Source: Caldilineaceae bacterium (GTDB lineage Bacteria; Chloroflexota; Anaerolineae; Caldilineales; Caldilineaceae). From it: 64,000 bases of DNA. This document shows positions 8,714-17,701 of the stretch, piece after piece (the first letter of the stretch is position 1; the number at the start of each line of letters is the position of its first letter). The notes beneath the pieces are model-generated. The model ran no database searches, had not been told where the DNA came from, and worked only from the letters and a program-made list of their open reading frames with translations. Made by a program: the position numbers and the translations under genes. Location: assembly GCA_026645575.1 (NCBI GenBank), contig JAPKMW010000045.1, positions 14,049 to 78,048 of the forward strand, read 5' to 3'.

Positions 8714-11700
8714 ATGCCTTTTGTTCTACATGGCGCGTGGTTACGCGCTGAAGTCGCTTTTCCTGATGGCTGTTTTTTCCTTTGGGCCGAAGACAGCACC
8801 GTACAGGAAACGTTAGAAGCAATTGAAACATCGTCTGGCATTGTAAGCGAAGGACGCCGGCCACAGGAGGTCCGTCCAAGGACAACGAAGCCGCTTTCCC
8901 ATCCAGCCCAGGTGTCCGCCGGTCAACTGCGGCTCCATCTCGTTGATCTTTTCCCGCGCCTGTCGGCGGCCCAGCTTAAATTAACCAGCACCACCATCTG
9001 GTTGCCGACCACCCATAGCACCCCTCTCAGCCACGGTCATCTGTTACATCATCAACTGATCGGTGGCACGTTGGTCAATGGCAATCAAGGATCGACCACC
9101 ACCCAAGTCGAGATGCACCTGCAAGCATGGCAGATCGCCGGGGTAGCCCTGGCGCCCTTTGCGGCGCTGGCTGTGCTGAGTCATTTGGATGACCAACCGA
9201 CCGATCAGAGCGCTGCGCAACCGCTGCTGACGGCAATGCGTTGGGGCAATGATTTACTCTTCTGGAGCAACGCGGCAAAATTTACCTTGCAACTGCTGGC
9301 CGGTCAACACTATTTGCCGACCCTACGCCCCCATACGGCCAACCAATTGCGCGCCGGTTGGCAGCCCTTCCTGGCGGACCCGCAAATTGAACGCCAGTTT
9401 GAGCGTTTGACAGAAGCGATGCCGCCAGTCTGCCGTGGCTATCACAGTGGTGCAATCCAGGAAGCGCCCCCCCCGGCAGAGTTGCTCAATCATTGTATTA
9501 GTGCGCTGTTAGATGCAGCCGTTCGCCAATGGGGTGCGCCGCAGGTTACGACAGCCCTGAACACGCAAGGGGAACAATGGCTGTCCAGTTTGGTGACAAC
9601 CGATCCGTTCCTCCATCTGCCGCCGCAGAGTGCTTTTCAGTTGTACCAACAGTGGCGCGGGTGGAGTGACCAGCTTTATGCCCTGCATCATGCCCATGTA
9701 CGGGTCTCATTTCAACTGGAAGCGCCGATCGATACCGGGCCGGTCACGGCGGAAGGGCAACAGAGCGCGACGTGGACCCTACGTTACTATTTACAGGCGC
9801 GCAACAACCTGGATCTGCGCATTGCCGCCACCGAGATCTGGCGTAGCCAACAACATCACCTGCAACTTGGCTCGCGCACCGTCGATCAACCACAGGAGCG
9901 GCTGTTAGCCGGTCTACAAGTGGCTGCCCGCCTGTCATTGCCCATCCAACGCAGTCTGCGCTCCCCCAAACCGGAAAGCGCACCGTTGACCACCGAAGAG
10001 GCGCACCAATTTCTACGCGAAACTGCGCCTTTGTTGGAAAGCAGCGGCTTTGGCGTAGTCTTGCCGGCGTGGTGGCACACCAACCAGAGTGCACGGCTGG
10101 GCTTGCGCCTACGCTTGCAAGGCAACGAAACCGAGGACGATTTCACCACGTTTGCCGGCCCCATCAACAAGCAACGCCAGGGGCCAGGTCTCATTCGTTA
10201 TGAATGGGAACTGATGCTGGGCAACCGTGTCCTGGAGAGCCGCGAATTTGAGCGCCTGGCGGCCATTCGTTCGCCGCTGGTCAAGCTAAATGGGCAGTGG
10301 GTGGAACTCGACCCGCAACAGGTGCAAACGGCGCAACGCTTTTTGACCCAACAGCGCCCCGGCGGTCTGATCAGCTTTCTGCGGGCGTTACGCATTGCCC
10401 AGGTGCATGGCTCACCCGCCGAAACCGGCGCCATCGATGATCCAAGGCGCGCGGCCAAGCGTGAGGAACAGACCACAGCCGAAGTCAATACCCCGGCACA
10501 GGCGTTGGCGAGCTTGCTTTCTGATGACGTGGCTGCACTCCTCCCAGTAGTCAGTGTCGATGTCGAAGGGTGGCTGGCCCAAGCATTGGCGCGGCTCAAT
10601 CAGCAGCAACATTTTATCTCCTTGGATGAGCCGCCCGATTTTATCGGCGAATTGCGCCCCTACCAGCGGCGCGGCATTGGCTGGCTCGCCTACTTACGTA
10701 ATCTGGGCATTGGCGCTTGTCTGGCCGATGATATGGGGTTGGGCAAAACGGTGCAGTCGATTGCGCTGTTGCTCCATGTGCGCGCCCAGCAGAAGGAACA
10801 TGCCACCGCCCTTTTGATTTGCCCGACCAGTGTGGTTGCCAACTGGCGACGTGAGGTGGAGCGCTTTGCCCCGTCGTTGCGGGTGCTAGTGCATCACGGC
10901 GGGACACGTTTGATGGGCGATGAATTTTTGCAACAAACAGCCACCTATGATCTGATCATTACCAGTTATGGCACGGCGCGACGCGATGTTGAATTCCTGA
11001 CCCGCCTGACCTGGAGCGATCTGATCCTGGATGAAGCGCAAAATATCAAAAACCCGACAGCCAAACAGACGCAGGCGGTGTTACAATTGCCGGCGCAGAA
11101 TCGCATTGCCCTCACTGGCACCCCGGTGGAGAATCGCCTCTCCGAGTTGTGGAGCATTATGGAGTTTCTCAACCCCGGCTATCTGGAGCAATTCGAACTT
11201 TTCCGTCGCCGCTACATTCTGCCGATTGAACGCTATAACGATGAAGATCAAGCTGCCGAGTTGCGCAAAGTTGTCCAGCCCTTTTTGTTGCGCCGCCTTA
11301 AATCCGACCCGGCCATTATTGCCGATCTGCCGGAGAAGAATGAGATGGTGGTCTACTGCTCGCTGACCCAGGAACAGGCCAATCTCTACGAAAAGGTAGT
11401 TAGTGATACGTTGACCGTGCTGGATCAGAGTGAAGGCATCCAGCGCCGCGGCTTGGTGCTGGGGTTGTTAACCAAGCTCAAGCAGATCTGCAACCATCCG
11501 GCCCACTATCTTAAGCAGGAGGGGCCGTTGGTTGGGCGCAGCAGCAAGCTGAATCGCCTGACCGAAATGTTGGAAGAGGTGCTGGCCGTGGGCGATTCGG
11601 CGCTGGTCTTTACCCAGTTTGTCGAAATGGGCGAATTGTTGCAGCGGCACATCATCGAGACCTTCAAGGCGGAGACGCTCTTCCTGCATGGTCGCACGCC

Positions 11701-12082
11701 GGCCAACCAACGCGAGCGCATGGTGATGGCCTTCCAGGAAGCCGAGGCGCCAACCATCTTTATTCTTAGTCTGCGGGCCGGCGGCGCGGGTATCAACCTG
11801 ACCCGCGCCAACCATGTCTTCCACTTTGATCGGTGGTGGAACCCGGCAGTTGAGAGCCAGGCCACCGACCGCGCCTTCCGCATCGGTCAACGGCGCGATG
11901 TGCAGGTGCATAAGTTTGTCGTGGCCGGCACCTTGGAAGAGCATATCAACCAACTGCTGGAAGACAAAAAGACGTTGTCCGAAGTAGTTGTCGGCAGCGG
12001 TGAACAGTGGTTAACCGAATTGAGTACCGATCAGTTGCGTGATCTATTGCTCTTGCGGCGGGATTTGGCTGAAGACGAGTAG
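8714..12082 (+). CDS. SNF2-family DEAD/DEAH-box helicase
   Basis: A 1122-residue SWI2/SNF2 ATPase, a DNA translocase acting on protein-DNA complexes. The first 600 residues are the bacterial SNF2-associated region without recognised motifs. Helicase lobe 1: YQRRGIGWLAYL, Walker A DDMGLGKT near residue 675, DEAQ (Walker B) and TGTPVENRLSELWS. Lobe 2: LFLHGRTPANQRERM, then SLRAGGAGINLT, DRWWNPAVE and QATDRAFRIGQ, the standard motifs V and VI. All catalytic motifs are intact. The next gene encodes a SWIM-type zinc-finger protein, the usual partner of these bacterial helicases. The start ATG sits at the predicted transcription start. Confidence 0.95.
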   Translation: MPFVLHGAWLRAEVAFPDGCFFLWAEDSTVQETLEAIETSSGIVSEGRRPQEVRPRTTKPLSHPAQVSAGQLRLHLVDLFPRLSAAQLKLTSTTIWLPTTHSTPLSHGHLLHHQLIGGTLVNGNQGSTTTQVEMHLQAWQIAGVALAPFAALAVLSHLDDQPTDQSAAQPLLTAMRWGNDLLFWSNAAKFTLQLLAGQHYLPTLRPHTANQLRAGWQPFLADPQIERQFERLTEAMPPVCRGYHSGAIQEAPPPAELLNHCISALLDAAVRQWGAPQVTTALNTQGEQWLSSLVTTDPFLHLPPQSAFQLYQQWRGWSDQLYALHHAHVRVSFQLEAPIDTGPVTAEGQQSATWTLRYYLQARNNLDLRIAATEIWRSQQHHLQLGSRTVDQPQERLLAGLQVAARLSLPIQRSLRSPKPESAPLTTEEAHQFLRETAPLLESSGFGVVLPAWWHTNQSARLGLRLRLQGNETEDDFTTFAGPINKQRQGPGLIRYEWELMLGNRVLESREFERLAAIRSPLVKLNGQWVELDPQQVQTAQRFLTQQRPGGLISFLRALRIAQVHGSPAETGAIDDPRRAAKREEQTTAEVNTPAQALASLLSDDVAALLPVVSVDVEGWLAQALARLNQQQHFISLDEPPDFIGELRPYQRRGIGWLAYLRNLGIGACLADDMGLGKTVQSIALLLHVRAQQKEHATALLICPTSVVANWRREVERFAPSLRVLVHHGGTRLMGDEFLQQTATYDLIITSYGTARRDVEFLTRLTWSDLILDEAQNIKNPTAKQTQAVLQLPAQNRIALTGTPVENRLSELWSIMEFLNPGYLEQFELFRRRYILPIERYNDEDQAAELRKVVQPFLLRRLKSDPAIIADLPEKNEMVVYCSLTQEQANLYEKVVSDTLTVLDQSEGIQRRGLVLGLLTKLKQICNHPAHYLKQEGPLVGRSSKLNRLTEMLEEVLAVGDSALVFTQFVEMGELLQRHIIETFKAETLFLHGRTPANQRERMVMAFQEAEAPTIFILSLRAGGAGINLTRANHVFHFDRWWNPAVESQATDRAFRIGQRRDVQVHKFVVAGTLEEHINQLLEDKKTLSEVVVGSGEQWLTELSTDQLRDLLLLRRDLAEDE

Positions 12083-12093
12083 CGTTCGGTCTT

Positions 12094-12165
12094 GTCCCGT
12101 AGGGGCACTTGAATTTAGGGTGAAAAGACGGACTTATCCCCTAAACTCAAGCGTCCCTACGGGAC
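12094..12165. repeat. Imperfect 27-bp inverted repeat between SNF2 and SWIM genes
   Basis: Arms 12094-12120 and 12139-12165 (starting GTCCCGTAGGG) pair with four mismatches. The region between the two genes (12083-12184) is otherwise empty. The word GTAGGGGC recurs at the right edge of the window (63955-63962). Confidence 0.75.
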
Positions 12166-12184
12166 GGATGAAGAGGGTATAGTC

Positions 12185-13087
12185 ATGGCGAAGGTAGTGG
12201 CGGCGCATCAGTGGTCAATGGCGTGGAATCGGCTGTTGGAGCGCTTTGGCTTGTTGACACGCGGAGCAGGCAATGGCCGACAACGGGCGCGCATTAAACG
12301 GATTGAAGCGTTAGTTGGCCGCGTTCAGGCCGAGGTGCAAGAGCAGGGCAATAGCGGGTGCCAGGTCACGCTCAAATTTGGCCCCCTGGCCGAACGTACC
12401 TGGCTGCAACTGCTTGATCTGCTGGAGAATCAACTGCAGAGTAGTGGACAGCGTAATGTTGAGGAGCTTTTCCGGGAGCCGGCCCCCTTTTTCACGGAAC
12501 TAAGTAATTTACTGCTGCCAGCCCAGTCAAATGAAATTGAAGTGGCCTGTAGCTGCTGCCCGGCTGAGCAACGCGTCTGTCCCACCTGTGAGCTGGTTTA
12601 TCGCCAGGTGGGTGTCCTGTTGGATGAAGAGCCGATTCTCCTCTTGCGCCTACGCGGTCGTGAATGGCAAGCGTTGCAACAGTCCCTCCAGGCGCGACGC
12701 AAAACTGACTATTTAGGCGGAACTTCCAGTGCGGCGCACAATGGCGGCAATGGCGGGCCATCTTCGCTAACCCAAGGCGCACCGCCGCCTGCCGAAAGCT
12801 TGGAACGGACGATAGATCATTTCTGGGGATCGCGCAAGACGTTGGAAGCGCTGCATTACTATATCGCTCCCCCGGCCATTGAGTTTGCCTTGCTGCGTCG
12901 TCTTGGCCCCTTGCCCGGTCTGCTGGATGAACCGGCCGGTCGGACAAGCGAGGTGCAGGGGTTGGGGCAAGCGATGACCCAAATCTATCGCCGGGTGACG
13001 GATGAAGCGCAAGCCCTTGCTTATTCACTTGATCCGCCAATAGCAGCCACCGGCGAACGTAACGACGTGGGAGGGGAAGCCAAGTAG
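12185..13087 (+). CDS. SWIM-type zinc-finger protein, SNF2 partner
   Basis: A 300-residue protein that, in this family, is encoded next to a SNF2 helicase and probably binds DNA or the helicase. Seen: an N-terminal region like that of SWIM proteins (VGRVQAEVQ, LKFGPL), then the finger VACSCCPAEQRVCPTCELVYRQ at about residues 118-139, followed by the typical DEEPILLLRLRGR. The standard finger is CxCxnCxH; here the last ligand is Cys (CPTC), giving four or five cysteines and no His. The last 100 residues are low-complexity (NGGNGG) and then helical. Start ATG 12185, 102 nt after the helicase stop, with GAGGG about 10 nt upstream. Confidence 0.75.
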   Translation: MAKVVAAHQWSMAWNRLLERFGLLTRGAGNGRQRARIKRIEALVGRVQAEVQEQGNSGCQVTLKFGPLAERTWLQLLDLLENQLQSSGQRNVEELFREPAPFFTELSNLLLPAQSNEIEVACSCCPAEQRVCPTCELVYRQVGVLLDEEPILLLRLRGREWQALQQSLQARRKTDYLGGTSSAAHNGGNGGPSSLTQGAPPPAESLERTIDHFWGSRKTLEALHYYIAPPAIEFALLRRLGPLPGLLDEPAGRTSEVQGLGQAMTQIYRRVTDEAQALAYSLDPPIAATGERNDVGGEAK

Positions 13088-13090
13088 CCT

Positions 13091-13507
13091 ATGGCGCAAA
13101 CCTTTGCTCCCCATCCTATCTACCGCTGGCTGACGCTGGGCGGCTTGCTGCTCACGGGACTGTTGGCTTGGGATTTATTTGATGCTATCACCCGCGAAGA
13201 GTTTTTCTTTTTTCTACTTAGTGTTACGATTACGTTGTGGTTCAGCAATGCCCTATTTAGCCAAGTTCGCCTGGATGAACGCACGATTGCGTTACAGACC
13301 CCTTTGCGCGGCGTGCAACAACTTGATCTGCGCCAGGTGGTGAGTGCAACCGAGGCGGGGCGGCTACAACGCTCACTCGCCCTGCTCTACCACCCACGGC
13401 AGCCCGACGGCCTCTTGGATCTTGATCAGATCCAATCGCTGCGGCTACCCATAGTCGTTGATCAGGAAATCTTGTTGGCGGCAATTGAAGCGCGCATACC
13501 CAAATGA
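13091..13507 (+). CDS. Small membrane protein with cytoplasmic domain
   Basis: 138 residues, not assigned to a named family. Two hydrophobic helices (WLTLGGLLLTGLLAWDLF, then FFFFLLSVTITLWF) are followed by about 80 residues of alternating short strands (VRLDERTIALQTPLRGVQQLDL), which resembles the bacterial PH-like domains found after two membrane helices. It starts 4 nt after the SWIM gene and overlaps the next gene by 4 nt (ATGA), so it is probably translated with both. Function unknown. Confidence 0.7.
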   Translation: MAQTFAPHPIYRWLTLGGLLLTGLLAWDLFDAITREEFFFFLLSVTITLWFSNALFSQVRLDERTIALQTPLRGVQQLDLRQVVSATEAGRLQRSLALLYHPRQPDGLLDLDQIQSLRLPIVVDQEILLAAIEARIPK

Positions 13508-14439
13508 TACCGGTACTTTCACCTTCCCTGCTCATTCGTCCCCTGCGCATCGACGAGGCGCCGTTGGTCGGTCATGCGATCAACGATTTGTTGCGCGCGA
13601 CACCCTATAGTACGCCAATGGAGGAGACCGAGATCAAGGATCAACTGCTCCATTCGCAACCGCCCACCCTCTACCAGGCCAAGTGGCAGCGCCATCTGCG
13701 CCTCTGCGCCTGGCGCGCCGGCGAGTTGGAGGGTTTTATCGATGCCGCCACCGGTTTCGACCAGGAGAGCATGGATCGACCGGAGTACCGTCCCATTGGC
13801 CTGCTGCGTTTTCTGGTCTTGCCCGGCAAAACCGAGTTGATTCAGGAAGTGGCGACGGCGCTGCTCACGGCGACTGAAGAGTTCTGGCGCAACGCCGGTA
13901 TCGGCTATGTCAAGGCGTTTCATATGAGTACCGGCTACCCTTCCTTTCAAGCCGGCTTAGGGATCTTGCCGGGCGATTGGACGACCCATATCCGTGTGCT
14001 GACCGGCGCTGATTTCCGGCTGGCTGAACGGTTTTATTGTCTACGGCGAGCGCTTGATCAGCCACTAGAAGAGATTACCCCGCTGGCCCAACTGAGTGTT
14101 GTCCAGCGCGGTCGGCTCAATGACCGCCACTATCAGGTTTACCGCCAGACGGAATGGGTTGCTTCGGCGCGCATTACCAACTTAAGTCTCGAAAAAGCGA
14201 AACGGACGACGCGCATTGCCAATCTGGTCGATCTACGGGTGGCGACCGAGTGGCGGCGCATGGACATTGGCAAGTGGCTGTTGCGCCGGGTGATCAATGA
14301 CGCCATTACACAGGGTTATCACCAGATGCTGGTCCATGTTCCCCATAGCGCCCACGTTGCCTTTAATCTCTTCAACCAAGTCGGCTTTCAAGAAGAAAAT
14401 TATCGCGGCTATACGTTGGAAAAAGAGTTAACAAAGTAG
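13504..14439 (+). CDS. GNAT-family acetyltransferase
   Basis: A 311-residue protein with a GNAT acyl-CoA-binding region near the C-terminus: LVDLRVATEWRRMDIGKWLLRRVINDA (the V-x-x-x-x-R-x-x-x-I/G-K-x-L pattern), then a helix and FNLFNQVGFQEENYRGYTL, the usual end of the fold. The N-terminal half looks like a second, degenerate GNAT repeat, which would explain the length, about twice a single domain. Substrate unknown. The start overlaps the stop of the preceding gene (ATGA), so it belongs to the SNF2-SWIM run, but no functional link is evident. Confidence 0.75.
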   Translation: MIPVLSPSLLIRPLRIDEAPLVGHAINDLLRATPYSTPMEETEIKDQLLHSQPPTLYQAKWQRHLRLCAWRAGELEGFIDAATGFDQESMDRPEYRPIGLLRFLVLPGKTELIQEVATALLTATEEFWRNAGIGYVKAFHMSTGYPSFQAGLGILPGDWTTHIRVLTGADFRLAERFYCLRRALDQPLEEITPLAQLSVVQRGRLNDRHYQVYRQTEWVASARITNLSLEKAKRTTRIANLVDLRVATEWRRMDIGKWLLRRVINDAITQGYHQMLVHVPHSAHVAFNLFNQVGFQEENYRGYTLEKELTK

Positions 14440-14450
14440 CAGGTGTCAGG

Positions 14451-15629
14451 TTGCATGTTATCTTTGTAACAGGGGAATACCCACCCATGCTTGGTGGCGT
14501 CGGCGCGTACACGGCGGCGCTTGCTCAGGCATTGGTGGCAACAGGCATCGATGTAAGTGTGGTTACGTCACATCACGCCAAGACACAGCGTCAAGGGGCG
14601 TCCGGCGTTTCTGTCTATCCGATGATTAAACGCTGGGATTGGCGGATCTGGCGGCAATTGCCCGTGCTGGCGCATCAGATCGGCGCAAGCTGGCTTCATG
14701 TGCAATACCAGACGGCGGCTTTTGCCATGAACCCGGCGATCAATCTAGCGCCGACGCTATGGCAACGGGGACGCCGCTTGTCGGTGGCATGGACATACCA
14801 TGATCTCCTGGTACCCTACTTATGGCCCAAAGCGGGTGAGCAAATTCGCCGCTGGGTTACGTTACAGCCGGCGCAGACTAGCCGACTCGTCGTGGCAACT
14901 AACGAAGGGGATTACCAGCAATTACGGGCGTTGCAGAGTCCCGCAACCGTATTGAAGATCCCGATTGGCAGCAACATTGCTGTCAACGACCTGGCGCCCA
15001 ACGAGCGACAAGCGGAACGGGTGCGGCGGGGGTATGGCACAGAGGCGCTCGTCATTGGCTACTTTGGTTTTCTCAACCGCAGCAAAGGGGGGCTGACGCT
15101 GGTGCGCACCCTGCATGAGTTGGTACAGCAGGGGCATGATGCTCATCTACTGATGATCGGCGAGCGGGTCGGCGCCAGTGACCCGACCAATCACGCCTAT
15201 CTGCAAGAGGTGGAAGCGTTGCTTGCAACACTAGGTTTGCGTGAGCGGGTACAGTGGACAGGCCGCCTTGACGATGCGGGCGTTAGCGCGGCGTTGCATT
15301 TGGCGGATCTGTTGTTCATGCCCTACAACGATGGCGCCAGTCTACGCCGGGGGACATTGATGGCGGGGTTGGCCCATGGTTGCGCGCTTGTGACCACAAC
15401 GCCGCAAAGCCCCCTACCCGAATTGGTCAATGGCCGTGATCTCTGCTATGTGCCGCCGGAAGATCCGCAAATGGCGGCACAGGCCATTGCGCAACTGGCC
15501 GCGATACCGTCTTTGCGTCAGGCATTGGGCGCCGGCGCCCGTATCCAAAGCCAGCAATTTACCTGGTCAGCCATTGCCGCCCAGCATTATCAAGCCTACA
15601 CAACTCTTAATGCCCACCTATGCTCGTAG
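14451..15629 (+). CDS. GT4-type glycosyltransferase
   Basis: A 392-residue GT-B retaining glycosyltransferase, cytoplasmic, transferring a sugar from a nucleotide donor. Seen: N-terminal VTGEYPPMLGGVGAY (the glycine loop of GT4), the start of the second Rossmann domain at VIGYFGFLNRSKGG, and MPYNDGASLRRGTLMAGLAHG, the donor-site region, in which the usual EX7E is not evident. Start is TTG 14451 with AGGTG 5 nt upstream. The TAG stop (15627-15629) lies inside the left arm of a family A palindrome. Two membrane glycosyltransferases follow on the same strand, suggesting lipid-linked glycan or glycoprotein synthesis. Confidence 0.88.
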   Translation: MHVIFVTGEYPPMLGGVGAYTAALAQALVATGIDVSVVTSHHAKTQRQGASGVSVYPMIKRWDWRIWRQLPVLAHQIGASWLHVQYQTAAFAMNPAINLAPTLWQRGRRLSVAWTYHDLLVPYLWPKAGEQIRRWVTLQPAQTSRLVVATNEGDYQQLRALQSPATVLKIPIGSNIAVNDLAPNERQAERVRRGYGTEALVIGYFGFLNRSKGGLTLVRTLHELVQQGHDAHLLMIGERVGASDPTNHAYLQEVEALLATLGLRERVQWTGRLDDAGVSAALHLADLLFMPYNDGASLRRGTLMAGLAHGCALVTTTPQSPLPELVNGRDLCYVPPEDPQMAAQAIAQLAAIPSLRQALGAGARIQSQQFTWSAIAAQHYQAYTTLNAHLCS

Positions 15630-15678
15630 CCAGTCCATGACCGGCGTCCCAATCGCCGGTCATGGACCGGCTACGAGC
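15622..15678. repeat. Palindromic element, family A, copy at GT4/GT39 junction
   Basis: Arms 15622-15646 and 15654-15678, 25 bp with one mismatch (GCTCGTAGCCAGTCCATGAC core). The left arm supplies the stop codon of the GT4 gene, and the right arm contains an ATG that opens the following reading frame falsely upstream. Confidence 0.88.
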
Positions 15679-15712
15679 GGAAGGTAGTAACAACAACAAG
15701 CATAATCGATTC

Positions 15713-17605
15713 ATGAACCAGCAACCCACATCGCCGCACCGCCCTCTACCCATTGCCACCTGGCTGGCGAGCCTTTTCTTACTGCTTGCCTTTGTCCTGC
15801 GCGCCTATCACCTCGACTACCAGAGCTTTTGGAGTGATGAAGGCATTAGCCTACGCCGCAGTGCGCAACCCTTGACGGAGATGCTGGCGACCATGCCGAT
15901 TGAGCATCTGCCCGGTTACTTTCTGCTGCTCCATTTCTGGCTGCCCTTTAGTGGTGAAGTGGATTTTGCCATTCGTTTTCTCTCGCTCTGGCCCAGCGTG
16001 TTGAGTGTAGCGTTGATCTACAGGCTAGGGGTGGATTGGGGCAATCGGTTGGTGGGGCTAGCGGCGGCGCTGCTCCTGGCAACCAATGCTTTTCAGATTT
16101 GGTATGCCCAGGAGGCGCGCACCTATAGTTGGTTACTGGCTGCCGGCCTGCTTGCCACCTGGTTCTTTTGGCGGCTGCTTACGCGTCACCGCACCCAAGC
16201 GTTACCCTACCTGCTTGGTTATACCCTGGCAATTACCTTAACTGTCTATCTGCACTACTACGGTTTTCTGACCCCATTGGCCCATACCCTTTTTGCCATT
16301 GGCTGGACGTTGCGGCAACGTGACTGGCGCTTCTTTGGCCTTTGGACAATGGCCGGCGCCGGCAGCGCTTTGCTCTTCGCCCCCTGGTTTGCCCATGCCC
16401 TGCAAATCTTCAGCTTTAACGGCTGGCGTGACCCGATGGATCCGCACGCCATTCCCTGGCGCTTGCTAACAGCCTATACGGTGAGCAATACCCTGACCAA
16501 TGGTTGGCAGGCATGGTTACCCTGGCTCTATCTGGCGCTGATGCTGCTGGGGGCTGGTTTGTGGCTCTACTGGCGACGTGCGGCGGCCCTATGCCTGCTC
16601 ACGTCGATCATTGCGCCATTGTTGATTGTCTATGGCCTGACCCTACACAATCCCGATTTTCATGAACGCTATACCATGAGTGTGAGCGGGTTGCTCTTGT
16701 TGTTAGCGGCGGCGCCGTTGGCCCTGCTCAATAAACCGCTGCTTGATTGGTTGATGTCGCGCCGTTGGGCGCCCAGGTTAGCAACGCTGCCGGTTGGCGC
16801 GCTGCTCCTCTTCCTGCTGGCGGCCAATGGGCAGGCGGTGCAAACCTTATATTATGATCCGGCCTTTCATAAACCCGATTTTCGCGCCACCGTGGCAGCG
16901 ATTGAAGCGTCAATCAAAGCGGGCGATGTGGTGCTGGTCGATGGCCCTGATCCCAGCCTGGTCTTTTTGCACTATTATGACCGTATCTATCCGGTGCATG
17001 ATTTACGTTTCTTATTAAAGGCGGATGATGCGGAAGTGGATCGGGTTTTGAGGGAGCTCACCGCCGATGCCACCCGTGTGTGGGAAGTACTCTATTTTCA
17101 TGATCCCTGGCGCGTCCAATCCTGGCTGGCCCGTCACACCTGGACAGCGCCGCCGTCTGATTATAATGGCATCCGTTTGACGCTTTACGGAATGACCGAC
17201 AAGACATTAGCCGACCAGCCACTCAACTTGGCGGTGGGGACGACCTTGTCGCTGACCAAAGCGATGCTGCCGGCGCAACCCGTGGCGCCCGGTGATCTTT
17301 TACCAGTCAGCACACATTGGCAAGTGCTGGCGCCGCCGCCGGAATACAAATTCAGCCTGCGCTTGCAACTGGCGGATGGGCAGGTGGTGTTGGCGCAAGA
17401 TTATGCGCCCCATAACTGGTTTACCCCCACCACTACCTGGCCAGTCGGGGGTGAGATTATTGAGCGGCGTGCATTCCTTCTGCCGCCTGATTTTGCTTCA
17501 GGTAGTTATCAGGTTACACTACGGCTTTACGAACCGACAACAGGTGTAGTGGCGGAAACCCCGCTGGGGCAGGATATTTTACTTGGTGTGGTTACAGTAG
17601 AATAG
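15713..17605 (+). CDS. GT39-like membrane glycosyltransferase with beta-sandwich tail
   Basis: About 630 residues; GT-C fold transferring sugar from a polyprenyl-phosphate donor outside the membrane. Near the N-terminus, after the first helix, comes YQSFWSDEGISLRRS, the loop that carries the catalytic acidic residues (ArnT/PMT type). About ten more membrane helices run to residue 390. The last 120 residues are soluble and strand-rich (PVAPGDLLPVSTHWQV onward), a beta-sandwich domain on the outer side. Start at ATG 15713 is preferred; the in-frame ATG at 15662 lies inside a palindromic element. No clear Shine-Dalgarno. A similar architecture occurs in the next gene and at 57893. Confidence 0.85.
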   Translation: MNQQPTSPHRPLPIATWLASLFLLLAFVLRAYHLDYQSFWSDEGISLRRSAQPLTEMLATMPIEHLPGYFLLLHFWLPFSGEVDFAIRFLSLWPSVLSVALIYRLGVDWGNRLVGLAAALLLATNAFQIWYAQEARTYSWLLAAGLLATWFFWRLLTRHRTQALPYLLGYTLAITLTVYLHYYGFLTPLAHTLFAIGWTLRQRDWRFFGLWTMAGAGSALLFAPWFAHALQIFSFNGWRDPMDPHAIPWRLLTAYTVSNTLTNGWQAWLPWLYLALMLLGAGLWLYWRRAAALCLLTSIIAPLLIVYGLTLHNPDFHERYTMSVSGLLLLLAAAPLALLNKPLLDWLMSRRWAPRLATLPVGALLLFLLAANGQAVQTLYYDPAFHKPDFRATVAAIEASIKAGDVVLVDGPDPSLVFLHYYDRIYPVHDLRFLLKADDAEVDRVLRELTADATRVWEVLYFHDPWRVQSWLARHTWTAPPSDYNGIRLTLYGMTDKTLADQPLNLAVGTTLSLTKAMLPAQPVAPGDLLPVSTHWQVLAPPPEYKFSLRLQLADGQVVLAQDYAPHNWFTPTTTWPVGGEIIERRAFLLPPDFASGSYQVTLRLYEPTTGVVAETPLGQDILLGVVTVE

Positions 17606-17606
17606 A

Positions 17607-17680
17607 ACTTACGCAGCGAGACGTGTCAGGTTTCGGAAACCTGACACGTCTCGCTGGCGACGAATCTGTTTTGCGTAAGT
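17607..17680. repeat. Nested inverted repeat between two GT39-like genes
   Basis: Outer 9-bp arms ACTTACGCA (17607-17615) and TGCGTAAGT (17672-17680) surround inner perfect 19-bp arms 17616-17634 and 17636-17654 separated by one base. The outer word ACTTACGCA also occurs alone near 19974-19982. Confidence 0.85.
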
Positions 17681-17701
17681 CTATAGAAAAATAGTTACCT
17701 C

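Noticed and set aside
15662..15712. Upstream start for the GT39-like gene
   Set aside because: The extra 17 residues come from the right arm of a palindromic element and are polar with no family match.
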